Shown piece after piece: positions 7,136 through 14,548 of a stretch of DNA of 28,218 nucleotides. Each line of letters begins with the position of its first letter. The first letter of the stretch is position 1. Made by a program: the position numbers and the translations under genes. The notes below the pieces were generated by a model, which had not been told where the DNA came from, searched no databases, and saw only the letters and a list, made by a program, of their open reading frames with translations. The stretch comes from a virus. The stretch covers positions 1 through 28,218 of IMG/VR virus record IMGVR_UViG_3300044511_000147. One strand, written 5' to 3'.

Positions 7136-8733
7136 TTGAGAAATTCCTTCTCGTAATCCTCACGAGTCATGATGTGTACATCCTTCTCTGGGTTAGCCCC
7201 ATCGCAGATATATAGGTACTCAAGACCGTCTCTATTACGAGTCGCCAGCACAGTTACATCTTTCCACAGTCGGAAGATCGACGTAATCGTCTCCCGAGCG
7301 TAGCTATCGAAGAGTGGCCGACCATCCCACATGTGCTGCATGAAGAACCACCCCTTGCCCAAGTGATTCGGATCGGAAAGGCGGATGTCAGGCAGACCGC
7401 CGTTCAGGTAGCGTTGCAGGAGCTTCTTCTTGATCGTCTTGAAGTTCCTGTTCACAATCTTGTACTCGCCGTTCGGGAATCTTCGGTACTCGAAGAATTT
7501 CTTCTTCTCGCAGAATTCGGGCGTGAAGAACTCAGAGATGAGCGTGAAGTCGTTGTAATACTTCACTACTTCGAATATCTTCTGATGTCCGAGGCCGAGT
7601 TTCATGTCCCAATTCTCCTTCTTCTTCATATCCTTGCAGTTCTCCCACTCCGGGCCGAACTTGCCCTTGTTCCAGCGGTCACGGATGTCGAGCAGAAGCT
7701 CGAAGCCCAGCTTGTACGGGTTCTGGCTGTACTTACCGCCCAGCACGCGCATCTTGTGTTCGGCATAGTGCCAGATGCCAGCGTCTTCAGACTTCTGGCC
7801 GAGAGCGGCGAGACCTTGTTCACAGAGGATGTAGTGGTCGGCATAAGATGCAAAACCTTCGTTGATCATCTTGGTAGCGCGTTGTGGCGAGAAGTACATT
7901 GCCTCCTCATACAGCATGGAGATGATGTCCTGCTGCCACGGCTTCAACGGAGCATTGTCCTTGAGCCAGCAGAAGATGTCTTTGACCGGCCCCTCAAACA
8001 CGTCGAGGAACTGTGCCGCCTCCTTACGCTTGATGTCTTTCGTCTGCTTGTCGATGTACTCCTTCGGGTTGACCCACTCATCCATGTAGTTGTGGGTGGA
8101 GCGGAGCCGTTCGGCGAACTCGTAGTTTCGCTCATCCTTGACGACCGCCTGCTTGATCTTCTTCTTTCGCCACGCCTTAGCTGGGTCGATGAGGGTCTGG
8201 ATGCGGAGGCAGTGGTCGATGAACTCGGTAACGACTTCTGGACCCCAACGGGCCATGTATGCCCGGATGCGGGTGCCGTGGTTCGCCAACTTGTTCATCA
8301 TGTTTTCGTCAGTTGGCTCGAAGAAGATGTTATTCTTGAAAAAGTGGTTGTGCCCGATAGCGTGGGCAATCACGTCTACGTTGTCAACTAACGTGTTCGA
8401 GTCCATGCAATAGATGTAGCACGGATTGGTGTTGATCACCATTTCGCTGATGCGATACTGGTTGAACTCGTAGCCTCGGGCCAGTTCTTCGTACTCCATA
8501 CCCCACTGCCAGTGGGGATAGCGGACGGGAAAACCTCCATACGCGGCGAGTTCCGCCATTTCGTCGTAGGTTACAAACTCAACGATGATGGGGTAGTAAT
8601 CCATCCCCATCTTGTGACATGCCTCTTCGATCTGCGGAAGAACTTCCTTGACTTCCTTGTGCATCTTAAGGCCCGGAACGGTATTGTCGCCCTGTAGAAT
8701 GGGCGAACCGCTCATCATCTTAGATCTAGCCAT
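7132..8733 (-). CDS. spoVR: SpoVR family protein
   Basis: 533 residues, close to the usual length of SpoVR/YcgB (about 470-510). Recognisable family segments are YPHWQWGMEYEEL at 72-84, YRISEMVINTNPCYIYCM at 93-110, HAIGHNHFFKNNIFF at 124-138, and INEGFASYADHYIL around residue 290. SpoVR was named from Bacillus subtilis, where loss affects the spore cortex; in E. coli ycgB is linked to the yeaGH stress genes. Its biochemical role is unknown. Here it follows yeaH and a TPR/GT9-like gene in the same direction, with GAGGA before the ATG. The conserved pairing with PrkA and YeaH strongly supports the call. Confidence 0.95.
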   Translation of the reverse strand: MARSKMMSGSPILQGDNTVPGLKMHKEVKEVLPQIEEACHKMGMDYYPIIVEFVTYDEMAELAAYGGFPVRYPHWQWGMEYEELARGYEFNQYRISEMVINTNPCYIYCMDSNTLVDNVDVIAHAIGHNHFFKNNIFFEPTDENMMNKLANHGTRIRAYMARWGPEVVTEFIDHCLRIQTLIDPAKAWRKKKIKQAVVKDERNYEFAERLRSTHNYMDEWVNPKEYIDKQTKDIKRKEAAQFLDVFEGPVKDIFCWLKDNAPLKPWQQDIISMLYEEAMYFSPQRATKMINEGFASYADHYILCEQGLAALGQKSEDAGIWHYAEHKMRVLGGKYSQNPYKLGFELLLDIRDRWNKGKFGPEWENCKDMKKKENWDMKLGLGHQKIFEVVKYYNDFTLISEFFTPEFCEKKKFFEYRRFPNGEYKIVNRNFKTIKKKLLQRYLNGGLPDIRLSDPNHLGKGWFFMQHMWDGRPLFDSYARETITSIFRLWKDVTVLATRNRDGLEYLYICDGANPEKDVHIMTREDYEKEFLK

Positions 8734-8763
8734 AGTCCTCTATTCCTTATGATACCCCACATC

Positions 8764-9762
8764 TTACACTACAGACCGTAAAGACTCAAGCCTTTGTTTG
8801 ATCTGCCTAAGAGGGATGCTCCAATCCAAGTTCTCAGGTTGACGGAACAGTTCTACGCTTGGATACCAGACCGTAGAAGTCCCCAATCCCCAGCGAACGT
8901 CCGCGACATGCGGCAGCAGGCCAAGTGTCTTTTTGCCTAACGCGCCAGCTAGATGAAGCGTCACAGTGTCAACTGAAACTACAACATCGAGGTTGGAGAT
9001 GAGTTCGGCTGTATCAACCAGATCATTCAGTGCATACTGTACCATCATGTTGTAACGCTCTTTGTCGGGAATGACCGCGTACAACTCATTGATGCCGTCT
9101 TCAAGAATGGCAAACTCTTGGATGGGTACAGATTTCTTCGCCGAGATCGGGTTATCGGCATTGCTCTTCCAAGCAAGTCCGACCCGAAAGGCAGGTTCAC
9201 TGAACATCGCTGGAAACTCGGACAATACCGGTTGAGGGGGTATCGGCGTGTCCAGCAAAGCCTGCCAGTGGGCCGGATAATAGACATCGAACTTAAGTCC
9301 GTTCATCAGAGCCGGGATGCTCACGATGTTCGTGAAGTAATCACACTTCCGGTGCATCTGAACGAAATCGTCGATGTAATCAGGAAGCCTGCCCATCAGT
9401 CGAGCGAATTCAGCGTGAAACGCATAGTAGTTCACCACAATCCGACAAGACCAGCGTTCCTTCATCTGCTTCAAGTAACGGAGGATGTTGATGGTATCCC
9501 CCATGCCTTGATCGCAGAAGACTTCAATTGACTTACCGTTAAGAGGCTCCCCTCGCCAGAATGCGCCAAACTCTGGGTCTGGCTCAGGGGGCGAACCCCC
9601 AATGATCCTTGACATCATTCGGCGGGCAAGATCATTGTCAGGGTCGATCTTGCCGACCTGACCAATGACCTCGATGGCCTTGTTGAACCTACCCGTCCAG
9701 AGGTAGTTGTTCGCCATAGCCAATGCCTGTTTGATGAAGTTTCTAGCGAGATCAGCATCCAT
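8764..9762 (-). CDS. TPR protein with GT9-like glycosyltransferase domain
   Basis: 332 residues. Residues about 5-50 form TPR-like helices (ALAMANNYLWTGRFNKAIEVIG). The rest has the layout of TPR-linked, heptosyltransferase-like (GT9/GT41-type) proteins: GKSIEVFCDQGMGDTINILRYL near 75, FRVGLAWKSNADN near 192, and DTAELISNLDVVVSVDTVTLHLAGALGKKTLGLLP near 250. The last is the nucleotide-sugar-binding half with the conserved SVDT...HLAGALGK run. It is 1 base after yeaH and 30 before spoVR, so it is part of the same transcription unit. It may modify a protein or surface glycan; which sugar is unknown. An ADP-heptose donor would fit HldE in the window, but that is speculation. Confidence 0.8.
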   Translation of the reverse strand: MDADLARNFIKQALAMANNYLWTGRFNKAIEVIGQVGKIDPDNDLARRMMSRIIGGSPPEPDPEFGAFWRGEPLNGKSIEVFCDQGMGDTINILRYLKQMKERWSCRIVVNYYAFHAEFARLMGRLPDYIDDFVQMHRKCDYFTNIVSIPALMNGLKFDVYYPAHWQALLDTPIPPQPVLSEFPAMFSEPAFRVGLAWKSNADNPISAKKSVPIQEFAILEDGINELYAVIPDKERYNMMVQYALNDLVDTAELISNLDVVVSVDTVTLHLAGALGKKTLGLLPHVADVRWGLGTSTVWYPSVELFRQPENLDWSIPLRQIKQRLESLRSVV

Positions 9763-9763
9763 A

Positions 9764-11008
9764 TCACAACTCTAGGCCATGTGCGGCGCTTGCCTCCTTA
9801 GAGGAAAGCAACTTACGGATCGCGTCAATAATCTGCTGATTGCGATCATCCTCAGTCATGTTGGGGGCATAACCCCATCCGCTACTGAAGCCATCGCTGC
9901 TGTCCGTCTTTTCTTCTGGGCCGACATAAGCCGTCTTAACGAGATCAGCCGGGAGTTCACCCTTCTTGATTGCCTCGTCAATGTGCTGCTTGACGCTATC
10001 TTCGTAGCGCCACGAGCAGACCTGAGTGATGCCAATCATGTTGGCTACCGAGGGGCCGAGCTTTTCCTTCATGATCTTGACGATACGCTCGTTGTCGCCA
10101 TCCCAATTGTCTCCGTCAGAGAAGTAGAAGATGTAGACGTTGAACTTATCTGGCGGATACCTGTTGACCAGTTGCTCTGCGATAGCATCAAAAGCCGAGG
10201 AGCATTGTGTGCCGCCGCCGTAACGGTAGCTGTAGAACTTCTCCTCATTGACTTCTTCTGCGCGGGTATCATGGATGAAGTAACAACGATCTACTCGCTT
10301 GTAGAACTTCCTGATCCAGCAATCTAGCCACCAGCACATGTCGCTCACGATGTCGCAACGATAATCATCCATCGAACCAGAACAGTCACGAGCGAAGAAG
10401 ATCACGGCGTTGGACGACGGGATCTTAATCTCACGGTACTGACGATAGCGGAAGTCTGACTTGATCGGCGTGATGAGCTTGATCGGAACCCTCGACCCCG
10501 GAATATATGCTAAGGCATCATTCTGACCAGTCAGAGCACGTCGCTTCATCGCCTCCTTCATCGTGCGGCGGATATGACGCAGCGAATTGAGGCCGACCTT
10601 CGAGATGTCGTTGTACTTGATCTTAACTTCCTCGAATGTCTCGCTCGGCTTCGGCTTCATGTGCGGGAGCTTAAGCTCCTCTTCCATGAACTTGAGCACG
10701 TCGTCGAGATCGAGGGTAATCGTGATGCCTTCGCCCGGCTGGTCTCCTGCTCCTCCACCCTTCCCCGGTGGTGGGTCACGGCCAATAACATCACCGTCCT
10801 TCCCCGGACCCCTACCTACACCCTCCCCCGTATCACCAAATACGAAGTGGGGAATGTCGATTTGAGGAATGCTAATGGAAACCTTACCACCCTTCGGTCG
10901 CTGCCGGACGATGGCACCCGATTTGATAAGCCGCTTCAGTTCACGCCTGCTGCGGCCCGAGATCACATCTCGGAATTTCTTGTGGTCTTCTTGTATTCGC
11001 TTGGGCAT
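9764..11008 (-). CDS. yeaH: YeaH/DUF444 family protein (vWA-like)
   Basis: 414 residues, near the usual YeaH length of about 430. The N-terminal region is basic (RRELKRLIKSGAIV), followed by a Gly/Pro-rich linker at about 58-93. From about 195 a von Willebrand A-like domain begins, with the metal-binding motif D208-C-S-G-S212 in FFARDCSGSMDDY, the YGGGTQCSSAFDAI segment giving the threonine, and YFSDGDNWDGDN the last acidic loop. In bacteria YeaH is the partner of the kinase PrkA/YeaG and the two are induced in starvation and stationary phase. AAGGAGG is at optimal spacing before the ATG. A 9-bp hairpin lies between the prkA stop and this start. Confidence 0.95.
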   Translation of the reverse strand: MPKRIQEDHKKFRDVISGRSRRELKRLIKSGAIVRQRPKGGKVSISIPQIDIPHFVFGDTGEGVGRGPGKDGDVIGRDPPPGKGGGAGDQPGEGITITLDLDDVLKFMEEELKLPHMKPKPSETFEEVKIKYNDISKVGLNSLRHIRRTMKEAMKRRALTGQNDALAYIPGSRVPIKLITPIKSDFRYRQYREIKIPSSNAVIFFARDCSGSMDDYRCDIVSDMCWWLDCWIRKFYKRVDRCYFIHDTRAEEVNEEKFYSYRYGGGTQCSSAFDAIAEQLVNRYPPDKFNVYIFYFSDGDNWDGDNERIVKIMKEKLGPSVANMIGITQVCSWRYEDSVKQHIDEAIKKGELPADLVKTAYVGPEEKTDSSDGFSSGWGYAPNMTEDDRNQQIIDAIRKLLSSKEASAAHGLEL

Positions 11009-11033
11009 GATACCTCCTTAAGTATAGGTAGAT

Positions 11034-11061
11034 GGTGCGGTCCCTGAAATAAGACCGCACC
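11034..11061 (-). other. Hairpin between prkA and yeaH
   Basis: A perfect 9-bp inverted repeat, GGTGCGGTC and GACCGCACC, with a 10-base loop, sits in the 68-base gap between the prkA stop and the yeaH start. On the coding (minus) strand it is not followed by a T-run, so it looks more like an mRNA processing or stability element than a terminator. It could set different amounts of PrkA and YeaH. Confidence 0.55.
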
Positions 11062-11076
11062 CCTTACCATAGCCTC

Positions 11077-13197
11077 TTAGTTCGAGGTATCGCCTCTGGC
11101 GAAGATGCTGGACACATAGTCCAGAACGTCCGTCGCCGACTGTTGGTTGTACCCGTACTGCTTGATGAGTCGGGTCTTGATGGCGTCGATCTTCTCCTGC
11201 AACTCGGGATCGAGAGCAACGGCTTCCTTTGTCAAGGAGGCCAACTTCACCGTGTCCTTCACGTCCTCGAAGATCTTGGCTTCGAGGGCTCTCTTCAACT
11301 CAGGGTTACTGTCCCAGCGGAACGTCTTGCCACGAGTGGCGAGAGTACCGATGAAGGACGACAGAGAGCGGCGGAAGTCATCGCAGCCCTGTTCGGGGAT
11401 GCTGTTCTTCTCTTCGATGGATCGCATGAGTCTCTCATCCGGGTCCATCTTTTCCTTTGTGATGGGATGGATCATCTTCTCGTCGTTGACGTAAGCGATC
11501 ACGTTGTCAATGTACTTGGCGCACAGACGTTCGATGGCCTTCTCGTCGGCCACGAGAGCCCGCTGGACCTCATTCTTGAGGATCTCATCGAGTTCCTTGA
11601 CCGCCAGTTCAGCACAGAATTCGTAGTGCTTAATGTCTTCGACGTTTGTGATCAACGAGCAGTTCGTAAGACGAGACTTCAGTTCGCTCATCACATGGAA
11701 GACGTTGACGTACTGCTTGTTTCTTGCCAAGCAGTTGCTCAGGCCGTCCTGAATGTAACGGGCCGACAGACCACCCTTCATGCCTTCATCTGGGAACTTG
11801 TCCTGAAGCTCCTTCACAGTGTCCTGTGTCCAGCCGGGGAGTTCCCGACCATCGTAGAGCTTGGCCTTGTCCCGCAGATCGAGCTTGCCTTCGCCGTCGT
11901 CATGCAGACGTGTGAGAATGGCGAAAAGGGCCGCGATCTCCAGCGTGTGTGGCATGATGTGCTGACGCACCTTGCCGACACCGTAGTTCTGGTCGTAGAC
12001 CTTGATCTCATCGCTCCAGCGAGTGAGATAGGGCACGTCCACCTTGACCGTGCGGTCGCGGAGAGCTTCCATGAACTGGTTGTTCTTGAGCTTCTCGAAT
12101 TCTGGATTGTTGGTGTGGGCGATGATGAATTCATCGACGACAACCTGTGCAAACTTCTTCGGCTTGATCTGGTGCTCTTGGGAAGCACCGAGCAAATCGT
12201 ACAAGAAGGCGTTGTCCAACTTGAGCATTTCGATGAACTCGACGATGCCCCGGTTGCCGACCTCGAATTCGCCGTCATAGTTGAAGGCGCGAGGATCAGA
12301 ATCGGACCCGAAGTGGCCGATCTTGGAGAAGTCCATGTCACCAGTGAGTTCGGTGCTGTCTTGGTTCTTCTCGTCCTTTGGCTGGAAGGTGGCGATGCCA
12401 ACCCGGTCGATCTCAGAGTGAATTCTGCGAACGATGCGGATATGGTTTTGTACCACAGCCAACCAGTCGCCGTTGTGTCGCTTGAGCAGGCCGTTCATGA
12501 ACAGCTTGCAACGTGGGTTGAGTTCGCCTTCGCTGATCAACTCATACACGCCGTCGCGGTCTTCTTCAGAAACGCTGTCGGAAAGTGTCTTGTTCAGTTC
12601 GGCGAGGAACTCCTTTCTCATACCCATTGGCATGAGCTTGATGGGGTTCTCATTCATCGGGCACATGCAATCAGTGTTGATATACAGGGCTGGACCCTTC
12701 TCATCGTCTTTGATCGGCAGGTTGACCCACTTGAATGTGTACCACGCTCCAGCCGGTGTCTTGGAGTAGCGCTCCAAGCCTCTCTTCAAGAGGCGGCAAA
12801 TCGTGGACTTGGACGAACCGACCGGGCCGTGAAGTAAGAGAACACGGCGTTCTGTGCCGTAGTGCCCGGCAGCACCGTGGATGAAATCCACAAGATTGCT
12901 GAGAGTCTCTTCCAATCCGAAGATCGGAATCTCTTGGTCGTCGAAGAAATGGTACTTTGTGTACGTCTTTCTGTAACGCTCGAATTCGCTTGTGCCCTTC
13001 GATACCACCATGTCATAGACATACTGAAATGCGTTTCTGGCAAGCAGCGGGTTGAGCTTCATCCGCTGAACATATTCGGCGAAGCTCATTTCCTCGTTCA
13101 GCGACAGGAATTCGCTTCGATCATACAGTTCGGCGTATTTGCTGAGCACGTTCTCTTCTGTGACAACGTGCTTCTTCAATACATTCTCTTTCTCCAT
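11077..13197 (-). CDS. prkA: PrkA-type serine protein kinase
   Basis: 706 residues; bacterial PrkA/YeaG are about 630-645. The P-loop G124-P-V-G-S-S-K-S-T is a PrkA-type Walker A. Further family segments are GAWYTFKWVNL, then CPMNENPIKLMP, and FIIAHTNNPEFEKLKNNQFMEALRDR followed by VPYLTRWSDEIKVY around 360-400, which is the conserved AAA+ core of PrkA. The C-terminal third corresponds to the kinase-like part. PrkA is a cytoplasmic Ser kinase linked to starvation, biofilm and sporulation responses. The extra length is partly in the middle, around residues 245-300. The gene has a sigma70-like promoter at 13235-13263 and AGAAGGGG before the ATG, with an inverted repeat that could occlude it. 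Confidence 0.95.
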   Translation of the reverse strand: MEKENVLKKHVVTEENVLSKYAELYDRSEFLSLNEEMSFAEYVQRMKLNPLLARNAFQYVYDMVVSKGTSEFERYRKTYTKYHFFDDQEIPIFGLEETLSNLVDFIHGAAGHYGTERRVLLLHGPVGSSKSTICRLLKRGLERYSKTPAGAWYTFKWVNLPIKDDEKGPALYINTDCMCPMNENPIKLMPMGMRKEFLAELNKTLSDSVSEEDRDGVYELISEGELNPRCKLFMNGLLKRHNGDWLAVVQNHIRIVRRIHSEIDRVGIATFQPKDEKNQDSTELTGDMDFSKIGHFGSDSDPRAFNYDGEFEVGNRGIVEFIEMLKLDNAFLYDLLGASQEHQIKPKKFAQVVVDEFIIAHTNNPEFEKLKNNQFMEALRDRTVKVDVPYLTRWSDEIKVYDQNYGVGKVRQHIMPHTLEIAALFAILTRLHDDGEGKLDLRDKAKLYDGRELPGWTQDTVKELQDKFPDEGMKGGLSARYIQDGLSNCLARNKQYVNVFHVMSELKSRLTNCSLITNVEDIKHYEFCAELAVKELDEILKNEVQRALVADEKAIERLCAKYIDNVIAYVNDEKMIHPITKEKMDPDERLMRSIEEKNSIPEQGCDDFRRSLSSFIGTLATRGKTFRWDSNPELKRALEAKIFEDVKDTVKLASLTKEAVALDPELQEKIDAIKTRLIKQYGYNQQSATDVLDYVSSIFARGDTSN

Positions 13198-13208
13198 TTG
13201 GAAATCCC

Positions 13209-13236
13209 CTTCTATGTTGACCGAGTGTCATAGAAG
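13209..13236 (-). promoter_or_regulatory. Inverted repeat at prkA promoter/ribosome binding site
   Basis: Perfect 8-bp arms CTTCTATG and CATAGAAG are separated by 12 bases. One arm overlaps the end of the -10 element, the other runs into the AAGGGG ribosome binding site of prkA. It could be an operator, or if the transcript started early enough, a hairpin hiding the ribosome binding site. Symmetry is seen directly; function is inferred. Confidence 0.45.
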
Positions 13237-13263
13237 TATAGCGGAGCCCCAAAATAGACGCAA
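13235..13263 (-). promoter_or_regulatory. Sigma70-type promoter for the prkA operon
   Basis: On the minus strand TTGCGT (13263-13258) and TATACT (13240-13235) are separated by exactly 17 bases, a good match to host vegetative promoters. It lies 38 bases before the prkA start and would drive prkA, yeaH, the TPR gene and spoVR. It is of a different class from the CTA(N)ATA boxes, suggesting early or host-driven expression. Confidence 0.6.
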
Positions 13264-13301
13264 GAGGGTTTTGTAAGAAATCGTAGAAGTTCGAAAAGTG
13301 A

Positions 13302-13538
13302 TTACTTTAAGAAGGTGGGTTTGGTCAGTGGGCCATTCACAGAAGCGATCTTCTGTGGGCGCGCTGGTAGAAGACCGCCACCCGCCTTTAACATGCGGGA
13401 AACCGAAGACCCCTTACCGCGAACAGGCTTGACGAGCTTGGCTTGAATCTTAATCAACTGAAGAGGGCCGGTGTTGGATTTGACGCCACCGTACAACCCT
13501 TCGAGTTCGTCGAGTTGTAGGAATTCCTTGAAGGTCAT
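13302..13538 (-). CDS. Small leader-bearing protein
   Basis: 78 residues beginning MTFKEFLQLDELEG. This leader is almost the same as MRFKEFLQFDE of the protein at 22540-22929, although the rest of the two proteins is unrelated. L9-D-E11 fits the hydrophobic-x-Glu pattern cleaved by T4-type prohead proteases. The remainder is basic and Gly/Pro-containing (IQAKLVKPVRGKGSSVSRMLKAGGG), consistent with a DNA-associated internal protein. The ATG overlaps the stop of the preceding leader-bearing gene (ATGA), so the two are co-translated. No enzyme motif is seen. Confidence 0.75.
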   Translation of the reverse strand: MTFKEFLQLDELEGLYGGVKSNTGPLQLIKIQAKLVKPVRGKGSSVSRMLKAGGGLLPARPQKIASVNGPLTKPTFLK

Positions 13539-13915
13539 TGCTGCCCCATCATCTTACGCATCCACCGCCGCATCATACGGACTTGGGTGGGCTTAGGGAG
13601 CTTTATGACTGGTGGCAGACCGAGGTTGGTTTGGATCGCAGATGCCACATTCGCCGCGTCCGTCTCTTTGCCCACACCGGGCAAAGACTTGACGGCTCTA
13701 GCACCAGCATCCATGAGAGACGTGTTCAACGCGGACTTGTGTTGGGTGCCTGTGTTCATCAAATTGCCAGCGATGTCGGCGTTATGAGGATTGGCGAGCC
13801 ATTTCTGGGCTACTTGCTGTGTAGCTTGGGCGGTCTGGGCAGGCGCATTGTCACGCATCCCGTCCGAACCGAGTTTGATTTCTTGCATCTGTAGCCATGT
13901 CTTGAATGCGCCCAT
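13535..13915 (-). CDS. Leader-bearing protein, possible head-internal cargo
   Basis: 126 residues starting MGAFKTWLQMQEIKLG. FKTWLQMQE lines up without gaps with FKEFLQLDE of the next gene. M10-Q-E12 is a possible cleavage site. The body is Ala/Gln-rich and helical (AQTAQATQQVAQKWLANPHN), and the C-terminus is strongly basic and Met/Arg-rich (TQVRMMRRWMRKMMGQQ). There is no Shine-Dalgarno site; CTAGATA lies 6 bases before the ATG. It is first in a two-gene unit downstream of an HNH gene. Function is unknown; virion packaging is inferred from leader and promoter type. Confidence 0.75.
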   Translation of the reverse strand: MGAFKTWLQMQEIKLGSDGMRDNAPAQTAQATQQVAQKWLANPHNADIAGNLMNTGTQHKSALNTSLMDAGARAVKSLPGVGKETDAANVASAIQTNLGLPPVIKLPKPTQVRMMRRWMRKMMGQQ

Positions 13916-13921
13916 AATGAA

Positions 13922-13928
13922 TATCTAG
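13922..13928 (-). promoter_or_regulatory. Candidate late-type promoter box, CTAGATA
   Basis: CTAGATA is 6 bases before the ATG at 13915, in the 16-base gap after the HNH gene. TAGATATTC is shared with the plus-strand site at 5791-5799. No Shine-Dalgarno is present, so the mRNA may begin at the start codon. Confidence 0.55.
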
Positions 13929-13931
13929 GGG

Positions 13932-14216
13932 CTACAGCCACTTTTCTTCGCCGTTCTCCCAGAAATGGAGAACCCAGCGACCCGTGGTGGACATGTACTT
14001 TCGGTCGAGGATGATCGCAGGATTCTCACCGTGGAGCTTGTTGTGACAGTTGGCGCAAACGGTGATCGTGTTGAACTCGGTATAGATGCCACCGTCCTCA
14101 CCGGGGAGGATGCGATGACAGTGGAGACAGTTATAATCACTCTCAGGACAGAAGTAGCACTTCCCGTCCATCTTCTTCTTTGCAACCTTATTGATCAGCA
14201 TCTTCTTCTTGGGCAT
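13932..14216 (-). CDS. HNH endonuclease
   Basis: 94 residues. After a basic N-terminus (MPKKKMLINKVAKKK), CYFCPESDYNCLHCHRILPGEDGG and FNTITVCANCHNKLHGEN form a zinc-bound HNH motif: Cys pairs, HR, then N and CxxCHxxLH. The short C-terminal region (KYMSTTGRWVLHFWENGEEKW) may help bind DNA. Free-standing HNH proteins of this size are common in phages, as homing endonucleases or packaging-associated nucleases. It has no terminase next to it, so homing is more likely. It lies directly upstream of a leader-bearing gene pair, as does the other HNH gene at 23530-24120. Confidence 0.85.
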   Translation of the reverse strand: MPKKKMLINKVAKKKMDGKCYFCPESDYNCLHCHRILPGEDGGIYTEFNTITVCANCHNKLHGENPAIILDRKYMSTTGRWVLHFWENGEEKWL

Positions 14217-14259
14217 ACTGTATTAAAGCATAACCCCTAGAAAAGCGCTAGGCTTACTG

Positions 14260-14290
14260 TTGACAAGTTTGTCAGGGGGGTTAATATATA
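14260..14290 (+). promoter_or_regulatory. Promoter of the Cys-rich lipoprotein gene
   Basis: TTGACA at 14260-14265 is a perfect -35 box. The AT-rich run TTAATATATAAG at 14281-14292 holds several possible -10 boxes: TAATAT with a 16-base gap or TATATA with 19. It points to the plus-strand gene at 14319, which also has GGAGG at good spacing. The -35 box overlaps the palindrome at 14261-14274. Confidence 0.55.
14261..14274. promoter_or_regulatory. Palindromic operator candidate
   Basis: TGACAAGTTTGTCA has perfect 6-bp arms with a 2-base centre and covers most of the -35 box of the lipoprotein promoter. Such placement is typical of repressor sites. No regulator for it can be named from this window. 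Confidence 0.4.
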
Positions 14291-14318
14291 AGCTGTCTAA
14301 CCAAACGGAGGACATACA

Positions 14319-14534
14319 ATGCGAACGATTTTTGCTTCTGCTGTGCTAGCCGTTGCCCTGTGTTTCGCAGGGGCGGGCTGCCACAAGTGCGACTGCGGCG
14401 ACAAATGCCCTTGTCCCGCTTGCAAGTGCGTCAAGGACTGTCACTGCAAGACTGACGGCAAGTGCTGCTGCAACGGAACCTGCAAGCCAAAGTGCGATTG
14501 CAAGGAATGCTGCTGCAAGCCTGAAGCCAAGTGA
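14319..14534 (+). CDS. Cysteine-rich, metallothionein-like lipoprotein
   Basis: 71 residues. The N-terminus MRTIFASAVLAVALCFAGAGC is a signal peptide with a lipobox-like end (AGAGC), so Cys21 is probably lipidated. The mature part has 18 Cys in about 51 residues, in CxC, CC and CCC clusters spaced by Lys, Asp and Pro (KCDCGDKCPCPACKC, then GKCCCNG). There are almost no hydrophobic residues. This is metal-binding composition, as in metallothioneins, though no known subfamily is matched. It is a single-gene plus-strand unit between minus-strand genes, with its own promoter and GGAGG site. That is the pattern of a moron gene expressed on its own. A metal-scavenging or surface role is inferred. 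Confidence 0.75.
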   Translation: MRTIFASAVLAVALCFAGAGCHKCDCGDKCPCPACKCVKDCHCKTDGKCCCNGTCKPKCDCKECCCKPEAK

Positions 14535-14548
14535 TTGTGAATGCGTGA

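Noticed and set aside
7209-7215. CTATATA on the minus strand
   Set aside because: Inside spoVR with no start codon at the right distance that opens a gene.
7333-8391. 352-residue plus-strand open frame
   Set aside because: Antisense to spoVR, Leu/Val-rich shadow with no motif.
3125-8768. 14-base repeat CCCCACATCTTACA at 3125-3138 and 8755-8768
   Set aside because: One copy lies inside the acetyltransferase coding sequence and the other over a stop codon; no other copies or symmetry, so probably chance.
11143-12837. 564-residue plus-strand open frame
   Set aside because: It is exactly antisense to prkA, whose family match is strong; the frame has no domain and looks like a codon-bias shadow.
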